This document shows positions 9,389 to 17,930 of a stretch of DNA of 64,000 bases, one piece after another. Each line of letters begins with the position of its first letter. The first letter of the stretch is position 1. The stretch comes from CAJXZP01 sp963974475 (GTDB lineage Bacteria; Bacteroidota; Bacteroidia; Flavobacteriales_G; Salibacteraceae), in NCBI GenBank assembly GCA_963974475.1, contig CAXBCR010000002.1, positions 248,001 to 312,000 of the forward strand, given 5' to 3'. The translations under genes and the position numbers were made by a program. Below the pieces are notes generated by a model. The model ran no database searches, was not told the origin of the DNA, and was given only the letters and a program-made list of their open reading frames with translations.

Positions 9389-9632
9389 TACATTCACATT
9401 TTATTTTATACCGATAAAGAATCATTTCCAAATTTATGGAGACCTTGCAGAATTCTTTTTTTTTCAATGAATGGAAACAAGCGTATTTAGCACAATTGTG
9501 AAATAACCGCATTATAAATTTTCTTCAAATGTAACGCAGTGCTAATTAATCAAAGTGGCTTAAAACGCTTCTTTTTACCTTTGGTTTTAGGTTGAAAAAG
9601 GGGTTGCGCAACGATTACTAGTGTTGCCATTT
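9314..9632. repeat. Long direct repeat R, copy 1 (includes Y element 1)
   Basis: About 319 bp here match 10948-11265 almost base for base. The repeat spans the first ~25 codons of the Bro-N gene, its upstream region with the CCGCATTATAAATT motif, and the structured Y element (9535-9630). The two copies are about 1.63 kb apart and flank the RhuM gene. Confidence 0.85.
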
Positions 9633-9650
9633 CGTTGGTTTTCAAGTTCT

Positions 9651-9745
9651 GTAAGGCATTGGAACAGACATACTCTTTGACAAATTTGGCTTGTGCGGCT
9701 GGCTTTTGAGCGACTTGGCAACGCGAATGCCTTTTAGGATTGGCA
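9651..9745. repeat. Boundary element A (imperfect palindrome, attC-like)
   Basis: This segment, just downstream of the RhuM stop, shares ordered blocks with 14597-14692 and 20328-20425: a GCRTTGG block, a CATACTCTTTG block, TTGGCTT, then TGGCTTTTGAGCG and a TTGGC end. Its ends form GGCATT/AATGCC arms. The integron attC comparison is an inference. Confidence 0.5.
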
Positions 9746-10747
9746 TTATTTCCGTTTCTTATTCGCTATTGTCTTTATTGATTTTTCAAAGTCTCCTTCC
9801 GAAATGTTTTTTTGTTTATTCGCTTTAAATTTCAGGTATTCTTGTTCTACGTTTTCTTTTCCAATTTCGTGAGAGATACTTCCTGCGTTATTAAGAATTT
9901 CTCGGTCATTTAATGTCAAGAACCCATTTAATTTTTCAATCCAAGTGTTCATATACATTGGGACTCTTCGTTGAGCTTGTCCTTGTGCGAAAATTAAGTA
10001 TTGTTCAACCAGGTTGTTTAAAGCAGATAACTCTTCCTCTTTTAGGTAATTCTTAGCTATTGAAACATCTGTTTTTCTAATTTCACTACCTCTCCAGGTA
10101 GTTAATCCCATATTTTCTTTAGTACTATCTGCTCTTTGAGTAATTATTTCAGCAGCTGTTTGCCCAGTAATAGCCCAATGTAATTTATTCTGTACAGTTT
10201 TAAAAAAACTTATACTAATTTCTAAAGTTGGATCATAATCTACACTTGTTGCGTAGATGTCAGTTATCTTTCTGTAAAAACGCTTTTCGGAAGTTCGAAT
10301 ATCTTGTATTCGTTTTTCCAATTCTTCAAAATAATCGAAAGGTAAATCTGGATTTTTTAATCGTTCATCATCTAATACAAATCCTTTTACTATGTACTCT
10401 CTTAGTTGACCAGTTGCCCATTGTCTAAACTTGGTAGCTACATGTGATTTTATGCGATACCCAACAGAAATAATGGCGTCTAAATTGTAAAATTGACGTT
10501 CTCGTTTTACCTCTCTTTTACCTTCAACTTGAACTTGTAAGAAATTCTTACAAGTTGCTTTTTCTTCCAATTCACCTTCATTAAATATGTTTTTTAGATG
10601 AATAGTTATGTTTTGAGGAGTTGTTTGAAACAACTCTGCCATCAATTTTTGTGTTAGCCAAACGGTTTCATCTTGAAAACGAACGTCTAATTTTGTTTCT
10701 CCACTTTCGGTTTGATATATGATTATTTGTGAGTTGTTTTCTTGCAT
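9746..10747 (-). CDS. RhuM family protein
   Basis: A 333-residue protein of the RhuM (virulence RhuM) family. The N-terminal ~110 residues have the typical pattern TESGETKLDVRFQDETVWL, then QKLMAELFQTTPQNITIHLKNIF and FYNLDAIISVGYRIKS, resembling a Bro-N/ANT-type DNA-binding fold. The C-terminal half is helical with QTAAEIITQRAD and NMGLTTW. The biochemical role is unknown; such genes are usual cargo of mobile and defence islands. It lies between two copies of direct repeat R, and a structured boundary element follows its stop. Confidence 0.88.
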   Translation of the reverse strand: MQENNSQIIIYQTESGETKLDVRFQDETVWLTQKLMAELFQTTPQNITIHLKNIFNEGELEEKATCKNFLQVQVEGKREVKRERQFYNLDAIISVGYRIKSHVATKFRQWATGQLREYIVKGFVLDDERLKNPDLPFDYFEELEKRIQDIRTSEKRFYRKITDIYATSVDYDPTLEISISFFKTVQNKLHWAITGQTAAEIITQRADSTKENMGLTTWRGSEIRKTDVSIAKNYLKEEELSALNNLVEQYLIFAQGQAQRRVPMYMNTWIEKLNGFLTLNDREILNNAGSISHEIGKENVEQEYLKFKANKQKNISEGDFEKSIKTIANKKRK

Positions 10748-10788
10748 AGATATTAGTTATTTATAGGTGGCTTTATTAGCTAATCCAT

Positions 10789-11022
10789 TTAAGCGTCAAT
10801 ACTTTTTGAATTAAGAAGATTACTTTTAAACGTCACATTTGAAACCTCTTTAGGAATATCTTTATTTTCGATTTTAGGAATATAAATCGAGCTATATAAT
10901 TTGAAGGGTTCTTGAGTTAATGGATAGTCAAATTTGACTTCCATGATTTTTTCAATATCGGTATCCCGATGGACTCTTATTTTTTTAGATTCAAATAATT
11001 TTATAGAAGTCTCTTTTGTCAT
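10789..11022 (-). pseudogene. Chimeric Bro-N 5' fragment fused to unrelated sequence
   Basis: The first ~25 codons (MTKETSIKLFESKKIRVHRD) are the duplicated start of the Bro-N gene found again at 9314-9388, here with the Arg codon intact. After IEKI the sequence changes completely, and about 50 unrelated residues follow (MEVKFDYPLTQEPFKLYSS onwards) to the stop at 10789. It therefore looks like a junction product of a duplication or insertion and not a functional antirepressor. A short expressed peptide is possible because start and upstream DNA are intact. Confidence 0.6.
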
Positions 11023-11265
11023 TACATTCACATTTTATTTTATACCGATAAAGAATCATTTCCAAATTTATGGAGACCTTGCAGAATTCTTTTTTTTTCA
11101 ATGAATGGAAACAAGCGAATTTAGCACAATTGTGAAATAACCGCATTATAAATTCTCTTCAAATGTAACGCATTGATAATTAACCAAGGTGGCTTAAAAC
11201 GTCTCTTGATACCTTCGGTTTTAGGTTGAAATTGGGGTTGGGAAACGATTACTCGTGTTGAGGTT
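10948..11265. repeat. Long direct repeat R, copy 2 (includes Y element 2)
   Basis: This is the partner of the 9314-9632 repeat, with only scattered substitutions (TCGGTATCCCG for TCGTTATCTCA, and several changes in the Y part at 11167-11261). The Y element here is the most diverged of the four. Confidence 0.85.
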
Positions 11266-11268
11266 TCG

Positions 11269-12252
11269 TTAATTTTCTTTCGTAGCTTCAATTTTTTTTG
11301 TTCTTTCTATATGCTTTTTAAGTTCCCATTTCATGTCATAACGAGCGACATAATCTGACAAGGATTCCAACCCTACACTTTCTCGTCTAATATCCACATT
11401 TTCAGGGTCGATTAAAGGTTGTACATAATATTTTCCAGTATCTTTATCTCTTCCCATTTGGCTGCCGTAAATTTGCCGTTTCCCTTGTCTTAAAGCCACT
11501 CTATCTTCCAAATAAGCCAAAGAGCTTGCATTCGCATTTCCTTTTTTAACAGCATCTCTCATCATTGGAAGGTACTTTTGTTGAGTTTCAAGTTTTGAAT
11601 GTTGAATAACTAAAAATATTGTAAGAGGCCCTTCTTCTCCTATTATATCCTTTCCTAACCATCCTCTTTCGGCTAATATTTTTTCAATTTTTATTAAATT
11701 GATAGAATCCTTTTCGCTGATTATTGCCCAATGTGCCTTTAACTCTTCAGAATTTCGTCCATATTTTTTTTCAACTTCTTCAAGTTGTAGTCTATAGGTC
11801 TGGTCTTCGATTAATATTGAATCAAGAATTAGAATTAATGGTCTATCGAAGTCTTTTTCTGATTCTACTTTATTAGATTGTACAATATCAATTAGTTCAT
11901 TCCACCGTTTGTCATTGTGCATGATATTTAAGTCGATATCAGTTGTTATGTGATTATAACTTTTGTATTTGTTTTTTTTGTCCTCCGCAAGTCTAAATAA
12001 GTGATAAAAGGCACTTTCAATATCTCCTGCTAATGCATAAGAGCATGCAGCATTATATCTGTCACTCGGAGACGCTTTTCCGTCAAGTTGGTTAAATGCT
12101 TCATTGTATTTATCGGCCGATTTTTGATATTCTTTTGATTCATAAAGACTCCAAGCTTGTTTTATATATTCTCGATATTTTTCTTGATTCTGTCCGAATG
12201 TAATATTGAATATTAGCAGTCCGGTTATCGTAATTATTATTCTTAATTTCAT
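11269..12252 (-). CDS. Secreted TPR-like protein with DUF6624-type C-terminus
   Basis: A 327-residue protein from the start at 12252 (MKLRIIITITGLL), chosen because it begins directly with a signal peptide ending near FGQNQ and because a TAACTTTG box lies about 19 bases upstream; the longer frame to 12333 would start upstream of that box. Residues ~25-110 are TPR-like (AWSLYESKEYQKSADKYNEAF, then YNAACSYALAGDIESAFYHL). The second half carries the DUF6624 pattern: GWLGKDIIGEEGPLTIFLVIQH, then QQKYLPMMRDAV, LEDRVALRQGKRQIYGSQ. The function of this domain is unknown. It is a single-gene unit flanked by repeat elements. Confidence 0.75.
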   Translation of the reverse strand: MKLRIIITITGLLIFNITFGQNQEKYREYIKQAWSLYESKEYQKSADKYNEAFNQLDGKASPSDRYNAACSYALAGDIESAFYHLFRLAEDKKNKYKSYNHITTDIDLNIMHNDKRWNELIDIVQSNKVESEKDFDRPLILILDSILIEDQTYRLQLEEVEKKYGRNSEELKAHWAIISEKDSINLIKIEKILAERGWLGKDIIGEEGPLTIFLVIQHSKLETQQKYLPMMRDAVKKGNANASSLAYLEDRVALRQGKRQIYGSQMGRDKDTGKYYVQPLIDPENVDIRRESVGLESLSDYVARYDMKWELKKHIERTKKIEATKEN

Positions 12253-12270
12253 ATTTTTTTTAATGAATTC

Positions 12271-12278
12271 CAAAGTTA
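12271..12278 (-). promoter_or_regulatory. Bacteroidota -7 box for DUF6624 gene
   Basis: Minus-strand TAACTTTG fits TAnnTTTG and lies 19 bases before the chosen ATG at 12252. It decides the shorter start. Confidence 0.5.
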
Positions 12279-12298
12279 CTCTATGTTTAGTAAGGCTT

Positions 12299-12455
12299 CG
12301 AAAGCCGGGAGCTTTCGGAAATGTACTGACCAAGTTTACGTTTAATTTTTATTCGTCTTGTTTGTTTTCAATGGTACTAATGAGCTTCCCCGAATAAAAT
12401 CGGGGTCGGTTGTTTTAATTTTTTGATTCGGTCGGTAATCCCGATAGCTATCGGG
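12299..12455. repeat. Three short palindromes in an intergenic gap
   Basis: Three hairpins lie close together: CGAAAGC/GCTTTCG near 12299-12317, CCCCGA/TCGGGG at 12388-12405, and the perfect palindrome CCCGATAGCTATCGGG at 12440-12455. The last is a common intergenic palindrome in Bacteroidota genomes. They may act as terminators or stability elements for the lipoprotein gene upstream (12549-13289). Confidence 0.6.
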
Positions 12456-12548
12456 GCCAAAATTAAATTTTAACATACTACGAGTCAATATTTCTCCTTT
12501 TATACACTCTAATTATCAAAAAAATAGAGCGTGTTACAAGTCAGCTTT

Positions 12549-13289
12549 CTAAAGACTAAGAATATACCACTTCCCCATATGTTCAATCAATTTTATTTTC
12601 TCCAGTCTATTTGAATTCGCTCCTATAGCAACCTCAACTTCTGCTCGATTTTCATTAATTATGGGATCGCTCATTATTCTTCCATTTTCAAATATCATTT
12701 TCCATTCAGACTTTTGGTCCGATGGTAACATTTCAACTAGACAAATTTGTCGGGCATCAGAATTATATTCGCCATAGGGGTCTAACAAATGTCTAACCTT
12801 GCTATAATCTTCATTTTTAGCCGCGTAGAATAAGTGCTCAATTGTTCCGCGTGGAGAACTTTGGAAGTCGAAAGAATTAAAAAGTTTGGACATGGATTTT
12901 TCTTTTTGCAACCTGCGAATATTGTCGTTAATAACATCGATTTTTTGCTGTTGTGCAATAAGTTCTTTGTTCTTTGTTGATTGTGCTCTTCCCCATTGAA
13001 ATTTGTTAATTCGGCTTAACTCAGCATTTTCCTGACCAAGTTGAACCTTAAGTCTGTCAATGATATTTGAAAGGTTTGTTTCCATTATGGATTGGCCAAC
13101 CTCAATTTTTTGAAGATGGATTCTTTCAAATTCTTTTCTTTCATTTTCAAATTTAATAGAGTTTTGTTTTACAACTTCTAATGAGTCGACTATTCGTTTT
13201 TCTTGTGCTTTTATTTCTTCTTGACTTGGACCGCAAGAAATAGCCATTGTTGCAATTGATAAGATTAATAGGTAATTTTTCTTCTTCAT
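12549..13289 (-). CDS. Putative lipoprotein with coiled coil
   Basis: A 246-residue protein. A lipoprotein signal at the N-terminus ends in the lipobox MAISCG (Cys near residue 19). A long charged alpha-helical, coiled-coil-prone stretch follows (about 24-130; EEIKAQEKRIVDSLEVVKQ and RLKVQLGQENAELSRI). The C-terminal ~100 residues form a small alpha/beta domain of the NTF2/DUF4878 kind (HLFYAAKNEDYSKVRHLLDP, then MGKWYILSL). It is likely an envelope lipoprotein. Repeat X1 lies directly upstream, so its promoter may lie in or near the repeat end. Confidence 0.7.
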   Translation of the reverse strand: MKKKNYLLILSIATMAISCGPSQEEIKAQEKRIVDSLEVVKQNSIKFENERKEFERIHLQKIEVGQSIMETNLSNIIDRLKVQLGQENAELSRINKFQWGRAQSTKNKELIAQQQKIDVINDNIRRLQKEKSMSKLFNSFDFQSSPRGTIEHLFYAAKNEDYSKVRHLLDPYGEYNSDARQICLVEMLPSDQKSEWKMIFENGRIMSDPIINENRAEVEVAIGANSNRLEKIKLIEHMGKWYILSL

Positions 13290-13328
13290 TTTATTTATTA
13301 TTTTTTAATTGTAATCAAGTGGATATAC

Positions 13329-13715
13329 CCACATTATAAATTTATTGATTCAATTCAACTGTTATTCTACCGTATGGCTATGCTCTATGTCAACATACAT
13401 CAATGTTTCACCAGTTTTAAAACCCTCCCAAAACCTAAGCAATCAAAACCCGCTAGTCATTTGTAGTCGTTTAATATTGGTTATTTTACTTGTCATTCTT
13501 TGGTTGCTTGGAGTTGTATTATTTATGTATGCAATGTACTATTTATTAGACTTATTTCAATTCGTTATTCTAAATTCTTTCTATCCTCAAAACCATATCG
13601 AGTTGGCTATTTGTAATTTCTAATAAAAGTGGATTATTTTCAACCTTTTCCTTTTAAAAAAATCAAACCCCATGAAAGCCCATTTAAGAGTTTTAATTTT
13701 AGCTAAATCAACGCG
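13329..13715. repeat. Dispersed repeat X, copy 1
   Basis: About 385 bp closely similar to 19841-20220 and, less completely, to 21614-21965. It begins with CCACATTATAAATTT and ends with CCATGAAAGCCCATTTAAGAG followed by GCTAAATCAACG. On the plus strand it can encode a hydrophobic peptide (VILLVILWLLG core), but relative to copy 2 there is a one-base insertion near 13445, and the ATG-initiated frame at 13374 stops after about 30 residues. Copy 1 is therefore unlikely to code for the same product as copy 2. Confidence 0.8.
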
Positions 13716-13806
13716 GTGCTAATTAATCAAAGTGGCTTAAAACGCCCCTTTTTACCTTCGGTTTTAGGTTGAAAAAGGGGTTGCGCAACGATTACCGGTG
13801 TTGGCA
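13711..13806. repeat. Structured repeat Y, copy 3
   Basis: This ~95-bp element can fold: CCCCTTTTT is exactly complementary to AAAAAGGGG across a loop holding ACCT...AGGT. It starts with GGTGCTAATTAATCAAAG and ends in GTGTTGGCAAC, directly at the end of the toxin gene. Related copies are at 9535-9630, 11167-11261 and 20220-20315. Confidence 0.75.
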
Positions 13807-13813
13807 ACTGGCT

Positions 13814-14131
13814 TTATTTCGTTCGTTTCATTTTTGGCGGATTCTGTCTTGTATCAAAAACGTCATTAATTTCAATTCGATTTTCACTTTTGTTTATCCA
13901 ATAAATTATTTTGTAATTTTTATAAACTAAATATCTAAACTCCTGTTTTCGTTGTTTTAGAAGTTCTTCAACTTGTCCAATTCTTGGTTGTTGTTTTAAT
14001 TTTAGAGTTTCTTCGTAAATTCCACCAACAATTTTTTTCGCAACAGTAACATTCGCTTTTCTCTTATAATATTTAAAAATGCTTTCTAATTCTTTTTCGC
14101 TAAATTCAGTCCAAAAAACAGTTAATTCCAT
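13814..14131 (-). CDS. RelE/ParE family toxin
   Basis: A 105-residue protein with the RelE/ParE pattern: WTEFSEKELESIFKYYKR at the N-terminus, QQPRIGQVEELL in the middle, then EFRYLVYKNYKIIYWI and the terminal INDVFDTRQNPPK. Toxins of this superfamily inhibit translation or gyrase. It overlaps the preceding antitoxin gene by 10 bases. Its stop lies directly at repeat Y3. The intact length and conserved C-terminal DTRQNP motif suggest a working toxin. Confidence 0.88.
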   Translation of the reverse strand: MELTVFWTEFSEKELESIFKYYKRKANVTVAKKIVGGIYEETLKLKQQPRIGQVEELLKQRKQEFRYLVYKNYKIIYWINKSENRIEINDVFDTRQNPPKMKRTK

Positions 14132-14364
14132 TCTTTAATTTTAGCTTTTAAGTCACTTGCACTTATTAATCTTCCGTTTTCAGAGTCCTCCATTGACTTA
14201 TCAATTCGATTATTGAATTCCTCGATAGTCATTGGTTCAAACTCACTCGGACTTGATGAATAATCCTCTTTTCTTAATAAAGTTTCAAGTCGAGAAATTA
14301 ACTCCTCACTTTGAACTTTAAGAAAATCTTGTACAAACTCTATTTTTCGTGTTTGAATATCCAT
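14122..14364 (-). CDS. Antitoxin of RelE/ParE module
   Basis: An 80-residue acidic, helical protein upstream of and overlapping the toxin, the usual antitoxin position. The C-terminal part (FEPMTIEEFNNRIDKSMEDSENGRLISASDLKAKIKEW) is typical of toxin-binding tails in Bacteroidota RelE antitoxins. The start at 14364 (MDIQTRKI) is preferred to 14376 because a TATTTTTG box at 14382-14389 would start transcription near 14374. No DNA-binding motif is obvious in the short N-terminus. Confidence 0.8.
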   Translation of the reverse strand: MDIQTRKIEFVQDFLKVQSEELISRLETLLRKEDYSSSPSEFEPMTIEEFNNRIDKSMEDSENGRLISASDLKAKIKEWN

Positions 14365-14381
14365 ATTATTAAACATTTTAT

Positions 14382-14389
14382 CAAAAATA
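14382..14389 (-). promoter_or_regulatory. Bacteroidota -7 box for toxin-antitoxin operon
   Basis: Minus-strand TATTTTTG fits TAnnTTTG. Its position just upstream favours the start codon at 14364. Confidence 0.45.
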
Positions 14390-14444
14390 CAAAATTTTCA
14401 TTTTTATATTCAATATTTTTTATTTAACGAGATTTTTTTTGCTT

Positions 14445-14500
14445 GTTGCTAACGGTTTTGTATGAAGCGATGGGCGTTTCGAAGCACTTCATTTTCAGTT
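14445..14500. repeat. GCTAACGG-type boundary hairpin
   Basis: The stretch beginning GCTAACGGTTTTGTATG has short ATGAAG/CTTCAT arms around GGGCGTTTCGAAG. It lies between the toxin-antitoxin module and the restriction operon. Similar GCTAACGGTTTTG stretches recur beside small accessory genes in Bacteroidota, as recalled and not searched. Confidence 0.4.
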
Positions 14501-14596
14501 TACCGTAATGTTTATTTGTATCTATAATTTTCATATAACCATTTATTTATCAATGATTTATACACGTTGTTGTGTTTTCGTACTTTATTTTCCGTT

Positions 14597-14692
14597 CTGC
14601 TGATAGCGTTGGAAAAGTCATACTCTTTTGCAATTTTGGCTTGAGTATTGGCTGTAGCGATTGCAAATGTGTATGGCTTTATGCGTTGGAAA
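14597..14692. repeat. Boundary element C (imperfect palindrome, attC-like)
   Basis: An imperfect hairpin overlaps the end of the 152-residue nuclease gene. TTTGCAAT pairs exactly with ATTGCAAA, and outside them AAGTCATAC pairs with GTATGGCTT with one mismatch. Both ends carry GCGTTGGAAAA. The block order matches elements A and B. Confidence 0.55.
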
Positions 14693-15137
14693 ATATTCCA
14701 TCAGAGTCATAATGTATTATTACTTCTTTTTCTGTATTTGTACTTATTAAAAAATCAATTTTCCCTAAATGAAGTTTAGATTTATCAATTTCTTTTTTTA
14801 TTTCTGATATCCCAATACCATAATGAATTTCAGTTATCGGATAATCAGATAGAAGTCTATTTAAAGAGTCAGAGAATTTTTTCTGGTTTTTTATTTCATA
14901 TAATTTTTCGAAATCAGGCTTGTAAAACCTGTCTTTATTTTCAAAAAATAGTGCAATTCCATTTTTTACAGCAACTATGTCTGGTATAATGCTACCTTTA
15001 TTCTTTGTAGTATGTAGCTCATTGTTTTGATGTAAAATAACACCAGTACCACTTTGCGGAAAATCATAACAAACTATTGTCCAATTTTCTATCTCTAACC
15101 ATTCTAATAGGTTTTTAGTGACTTTTTCTTCTTTCAT
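14679..15137 (-). CDS. PD-(D/E)XK-type nuclease of restriction operon
   Basis: A 152-residue protein with a compact PD-(D/E)XK signature: Pro52-Asp53 (IIPDIVAV), then Glu66-Asn-Lys68 (LFFENKDRF), the expected spacing for a restriction-type nuclease core. The start at 15137 is chosen over 15152 because it gives a TAATG junction with the upstream gene, as at the next junction in this operon. It is the last gene of the methyltransferase operon and is the best candidate for the cleaving subunit, probably together with the 417-residue protein. The exact enzyme family and recognition site are unknown. Confidence 0.72.
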   Translation of the reverse strand: MKEEKVTKNLLEWLEIENWTIVCYDFPQSGTGVILHQNNELHTTKNKGSIIPDIVAVKNGIALFFENKDRFYKPDFEKLYEIKNQKKFSDSLNRLLSDYPITEIHYGIGISEIKKEIDKSKLHLGKIDFLISTNTEKEVIIHYDSDGIFSNA

Positions 15138-16390
15138 TATGCGTCTCTCCACAATACACCATCTGGGAATATAATAGCATCAGCAAAATAGGAGTAGACC
15201 CTTATATGTTTCACTTTTGAAAAAGTCGAACCATATCTCATTTGCATATAATATCTTGGTATTTGTGATTTTTTTAGTGTTGAAAAATCTAAACTCAACA
15301 AATTTCTCTTTTCACTTTGCTTTACGGCATCAGTTAAATCTGTTATTGTAGATGTCTTAGTTTTTGGATTATCAGTTACGTTTATTGTTCCTTTAGTTGA
15401 ATTGTAATCTAAAGTTCCAAAACAAATGATTAAGTTTTTGTCTCTTTCTTCAAAAGATTTGCCATTTCTACACATAATATAATCAAGTGTCGCTAAGCAA
15501 CCTGGATAAGGGTCACCTCTAAACCCTCCATCTATTTGATAAATAACAGATTCCTTTCTGCTTTGAAGTAATTCTCCTATTTTAATTGATTTACTGCTTT
15601 TACTTTTTAGGTATTCAATTAGGCTAGAAGTTTTAACAATAGTTGTTGCGCTAATAGGTGAATTGACTTTCTTTGTAACTTTCTTTGCGTATTCAGATAA
15701 CATCCATTTCCTACGATCCCTAATAGCTCTTTCAGTAATTAAGTTTTCTCGGGCATCAATTACTCCTACTTCCTCTACCTTTTCAATAATCTTATTTATC
15801 ACATTAAAAAGGGCTTTCATTTCATTATCTGAAGAGTCTGGACAGCCCGCATATTTAATAGTCTTTTCTTCTTTTCTCCCTTTGTCTTTGTAAGGTGCTT
15901 TATATGGGTCAGGTTGACTTTTAAAGAACGTTGGATAATAGAAAAGTAAAGCAGGAATTTTATGTGTTTCATATATTTCTTCCATTGCAAGAAATATATT
16001 AGGATTTATTTTATCCCAAGTTTTTTTAGTTCCACTATCTCTTGAAATTATGGTAGCTTCTGGATATATAAAAATAGTAGGTACATTATTTTCAACTGAT
16101 GCGGCCAAACGGGCAAACCTTTGTAATGGATTATGACCAGTTCCAGCCTCTTTACTTTCTTCTATTGATAATATTGGCTCAAATCCTTTTGAAGTTATGA
16201 CCTCAATTATTAGGTCGTGAGCATCCAAATAAAGTATCTTTTTAATATGGTCGGGAATTGTATGAAAGTGATTTGTTTTTGCATCACTCTCCAATAATAA
16301 TCGTTTTACGCATTTTCGACTTTTTAATATTGTTTTATCAATAATGTAATCAGCAAACCCTTCCGTGCTGTACCAGATTCTATAAATCAT
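15137..16390 (-). CDS. Unrecognised 417-residue restriction-operon protein
   Basis: A 417-residue protein between the cytosine methyltransferase and the small nuclease, joined to both by TAATG overlaps. No family was recognised with confidence. Visible features are VIDARENLITERAIRDRRKW in the middle, a conserved-looking IDGGFRGDPYPG segment near residue 290, and an early stretch EPILSIEESKEAGTGHNPL followed by a beta-strand IFIYPEATII. The latter could be a variant nuclease core, since acidic residues precede ESK. It may be the specificity or cleavage subunit acting with the 152-residue protein. No membrane segment or signal peptide is present, so it is cytoplasmic. Confidence 0.7.
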   Translation of the reverse strand: MIYRIWYSTEGFADYIIDKTILKSRKCVKRLLLESDAKTNHFHTIPDHIKKILYLDAHDLIIEVITSKGFEPILSIEESKEAGTGHNPLQRFARLAASVENNVPTIFIYPEATIISRDSGTKKTWDKINPNIFLAMEEIYETHKIPALLFYYPTFFKSQPDPYKAPYKDKGRKEEKTIKYAGCPDSSDNEMKALFNVINKIIEKVEEVGVIDARENLITERAIRDRRKWMLSEYAKKVTKKVNSPISATTIVKTSSLIEYLKSKSSKSIKIGELLQSRKESVIYQIDGGFRGDPYPGCLATLDYIMCRNGKSFEERDKNLIICFGTLDYNSTKGTINVTDNPKTKTSTITDLTDAVKQSEKRNLLSLDFSTLKKSQIPRYYMQMRYGSTFSKVKHIRVYSYFADAIIFPDGVLWRDA

Positions 16391-17622
16391 TATATGTATT
16401 TTTTAATTGCTAATGCTACGGCTTTTGCTAATAGTGGCGGTACAGCATTTCCAGTTTGTACTCTTGCTTGAACTGTTCCTCCTTTAATTATAAAGTCATC
16501 TGGAAAACTTTGTATTCGACATCTTTCACGTATTGTTAAGCCACGATTATCTTCAGGATGACCAAGTTGAAATTGCGGTCTTATTCCCCCAGAAACTTGG
16601 GTTGGACTAAGAATGTCCCAGGCTAAACGAATTCTCTGTTTAAATTTTTCATACATAGGTTCTCCTGGTTTTGTGTTCTGGATTTTTTGAATTGTTGCTA
16701 ATGGATGATTTGGAGCGGTATGACTAGTTACAATTCCGTTAGTATTTAATCTCATTAACTCTTGAAAATCACTAAAAGGCTTTGTTTTATAATTACCTTT
16801 TGTTTCTTTTGTTTTCAAAGAAGGTAAATCACCTATTGCATCTTTTATTGTAACATATTTTTCATCAGTTTCTGGTCCGTGTGTTTTAAGGATGTCATTA
16901 AAGTCAAACTTCTGACCTCTTATACCAACAAAAATAAGTCTTGTTCTTCTCTGAGGCACCCCGTAATCCGGAGCATATAAGAGTTTGCTTTTAACCTCCA
17001 TTTGCCCAATTTGACTTAAATGAGTTTCAATATCATTTACAAAATTTCCGGTACTTTTCATTCCTGAAACATTCTCTAATACGACAACTTTTGGTTGTAA
17101 AAGCTCAACGAATCTAGCAAATTCCTTATACATAAAATTTCTATCGTCATTTTCGTGCCGTTTTCTATTGTTTAATGAAAAGCCTTGACATGGAATACCA
17201 CCAATTAAGACATCTAATTGCCTTCCATTTAATAACTCTTTTACTACCTCAGGATTTACCTTTTTTACATCTCCTGTTATTGTTGAACAATTAGGATGGT
17301 TAGTTTTAAAAGTTTGGATTGAGGGAGTATGTATGTCACATCCAAGTATCGTTTCAAAACCAGCCATTTCAAAGCCCAAAGAAGTCCCTCCGCATCCACA
17401 AAATAGTTCTGCTACAATAGGTTTTTCTGTTGTAATATTATTTCCTTTAAAGAATATTGGCTCTTTGTTCCAATAGTAGCCATTCTCTTCTACTTTTATT
17501 GAAGTATCCCAGATACTTCTCCTTAGAATGTCTGGTTCTTCTTCACCATAGATATTAATTTGACCATCTTCAACTAATGAAAGTGGTATAACTGTTTTTT
17601 TATATTCTTTAATTTCTGGCAT
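16390..17622 (-). CDS. DNA (cytosine-5) methyltransferase
   Basis: A 410-residue C5-methyltransferase. Motif I is at about 71-82 (AELFCGCGGTSLG), the catalytic Pro-Cys-Gln at 144-146 (IPCQGFS; Cys145 the nucleophile), ENV motif VI at 183-185, and motif VIII in DYGVPQRRTRLIFVG. The C-terminal motif IX-X region contains RECRIQSFPDDF-like and GNAVPP sequences. It transfers methyl from S-adenosylmethionine to a cytosine in a specific site and protects host DNA. It overlaps the upstream regulator by 14 bases and the downstream 417-residue gene by one base. An unusual ~65-residue N-terminal extension precedes motif I. Confidence 0.95.
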   Translation of the reverse strand: MPEIKEYKKTVIPLSLVEDGQINIYGEEEPDILRRSIWDTSIKVEENGYYWNKEPIFFKGNNITTEKPIVAELFCGCGGTSLGFEMAGFETILGCDIHTPSIQTFKTNHPNCSTITGDVKKVNPEVVKELLNGRQLDVLIGGIPCQGFSLNNRKRHENDDRNFMYKEFARFVELLQPKVVVLENVSGMKSTGNFVNDIETHLSQIGQMEVKSKLLYAPDYGVPQRRTRLIFVGIRGQKFDFNDILKTHGPETDEKYVTIKDAIGDLPSLKTKETKGNYKTKPFSDFQELMRLNTNGIVTSHTAPNHPLATIQKIQNTKPGEPMYEKFKQRIRLAWDILSPTQVSGGIRPQFQLGHPEDNRGLTIRERCRIQSFPDDFIIKGGTVQARVQTGNAVPPLLAKAVALAIKKYI

Positions 17623-17914
17623 TTGATGTTTTTTGATAAGTTAATTGTTCTTCAGCCACCTTTAAAGCATTTAGACCTTCTTGTTCGTCTTTTACAATTT
17701 CGTATAGCTTGGTTCCAATCCATAACGATTCTAAATCAGAAAATTTGCATTTTAAAATCTTGCTAAGCTTACGAAGATGTTCTCTTTTTAAAAACTTTTG
17801 GTTATTTTCTATTTTACTGAGAAAACCATCTCCAATTTCGAGTTTGGCGGCCAGTTCTCTTTGAAGCATTCCAGATTGCTCTCGTAATTCCTTTATTTTT
17901 TGTCCAAGCGTCAT
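17609..17914 (-). CDS. XRE-family HTH regulator (restriction controller-like)
   Basis: A 101-residue protein with a Cro/C1 helix-turn-helix in residues 5-60: LGQKIKELREQSGMLQREL, then AAKLEIGDGFLSKIENNQK. It is the first gene of the restriction-modification operon and probably plays the role of a C (controller) protein that times nuclease expression. A near-perfect 18-bp palindrome and a TATATTTG box lie directly upstream of its ATG, consistent with autoregulation. A helical C-terminal tail follows the DNA-binding domain. Confidence 0.88.
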   Translation of the reverse strand: MTLGQKIKELREQSGMLQRELAAKLEIGDGFLSKIENNQKFLKREHLRKLSKILKCKFSDLESLWIGTKLYEIVKDEQEGLNALKVAEEQLTYQKTSNARN

Positions 17915-17930
17915 TTTACCATTTTTAGAC

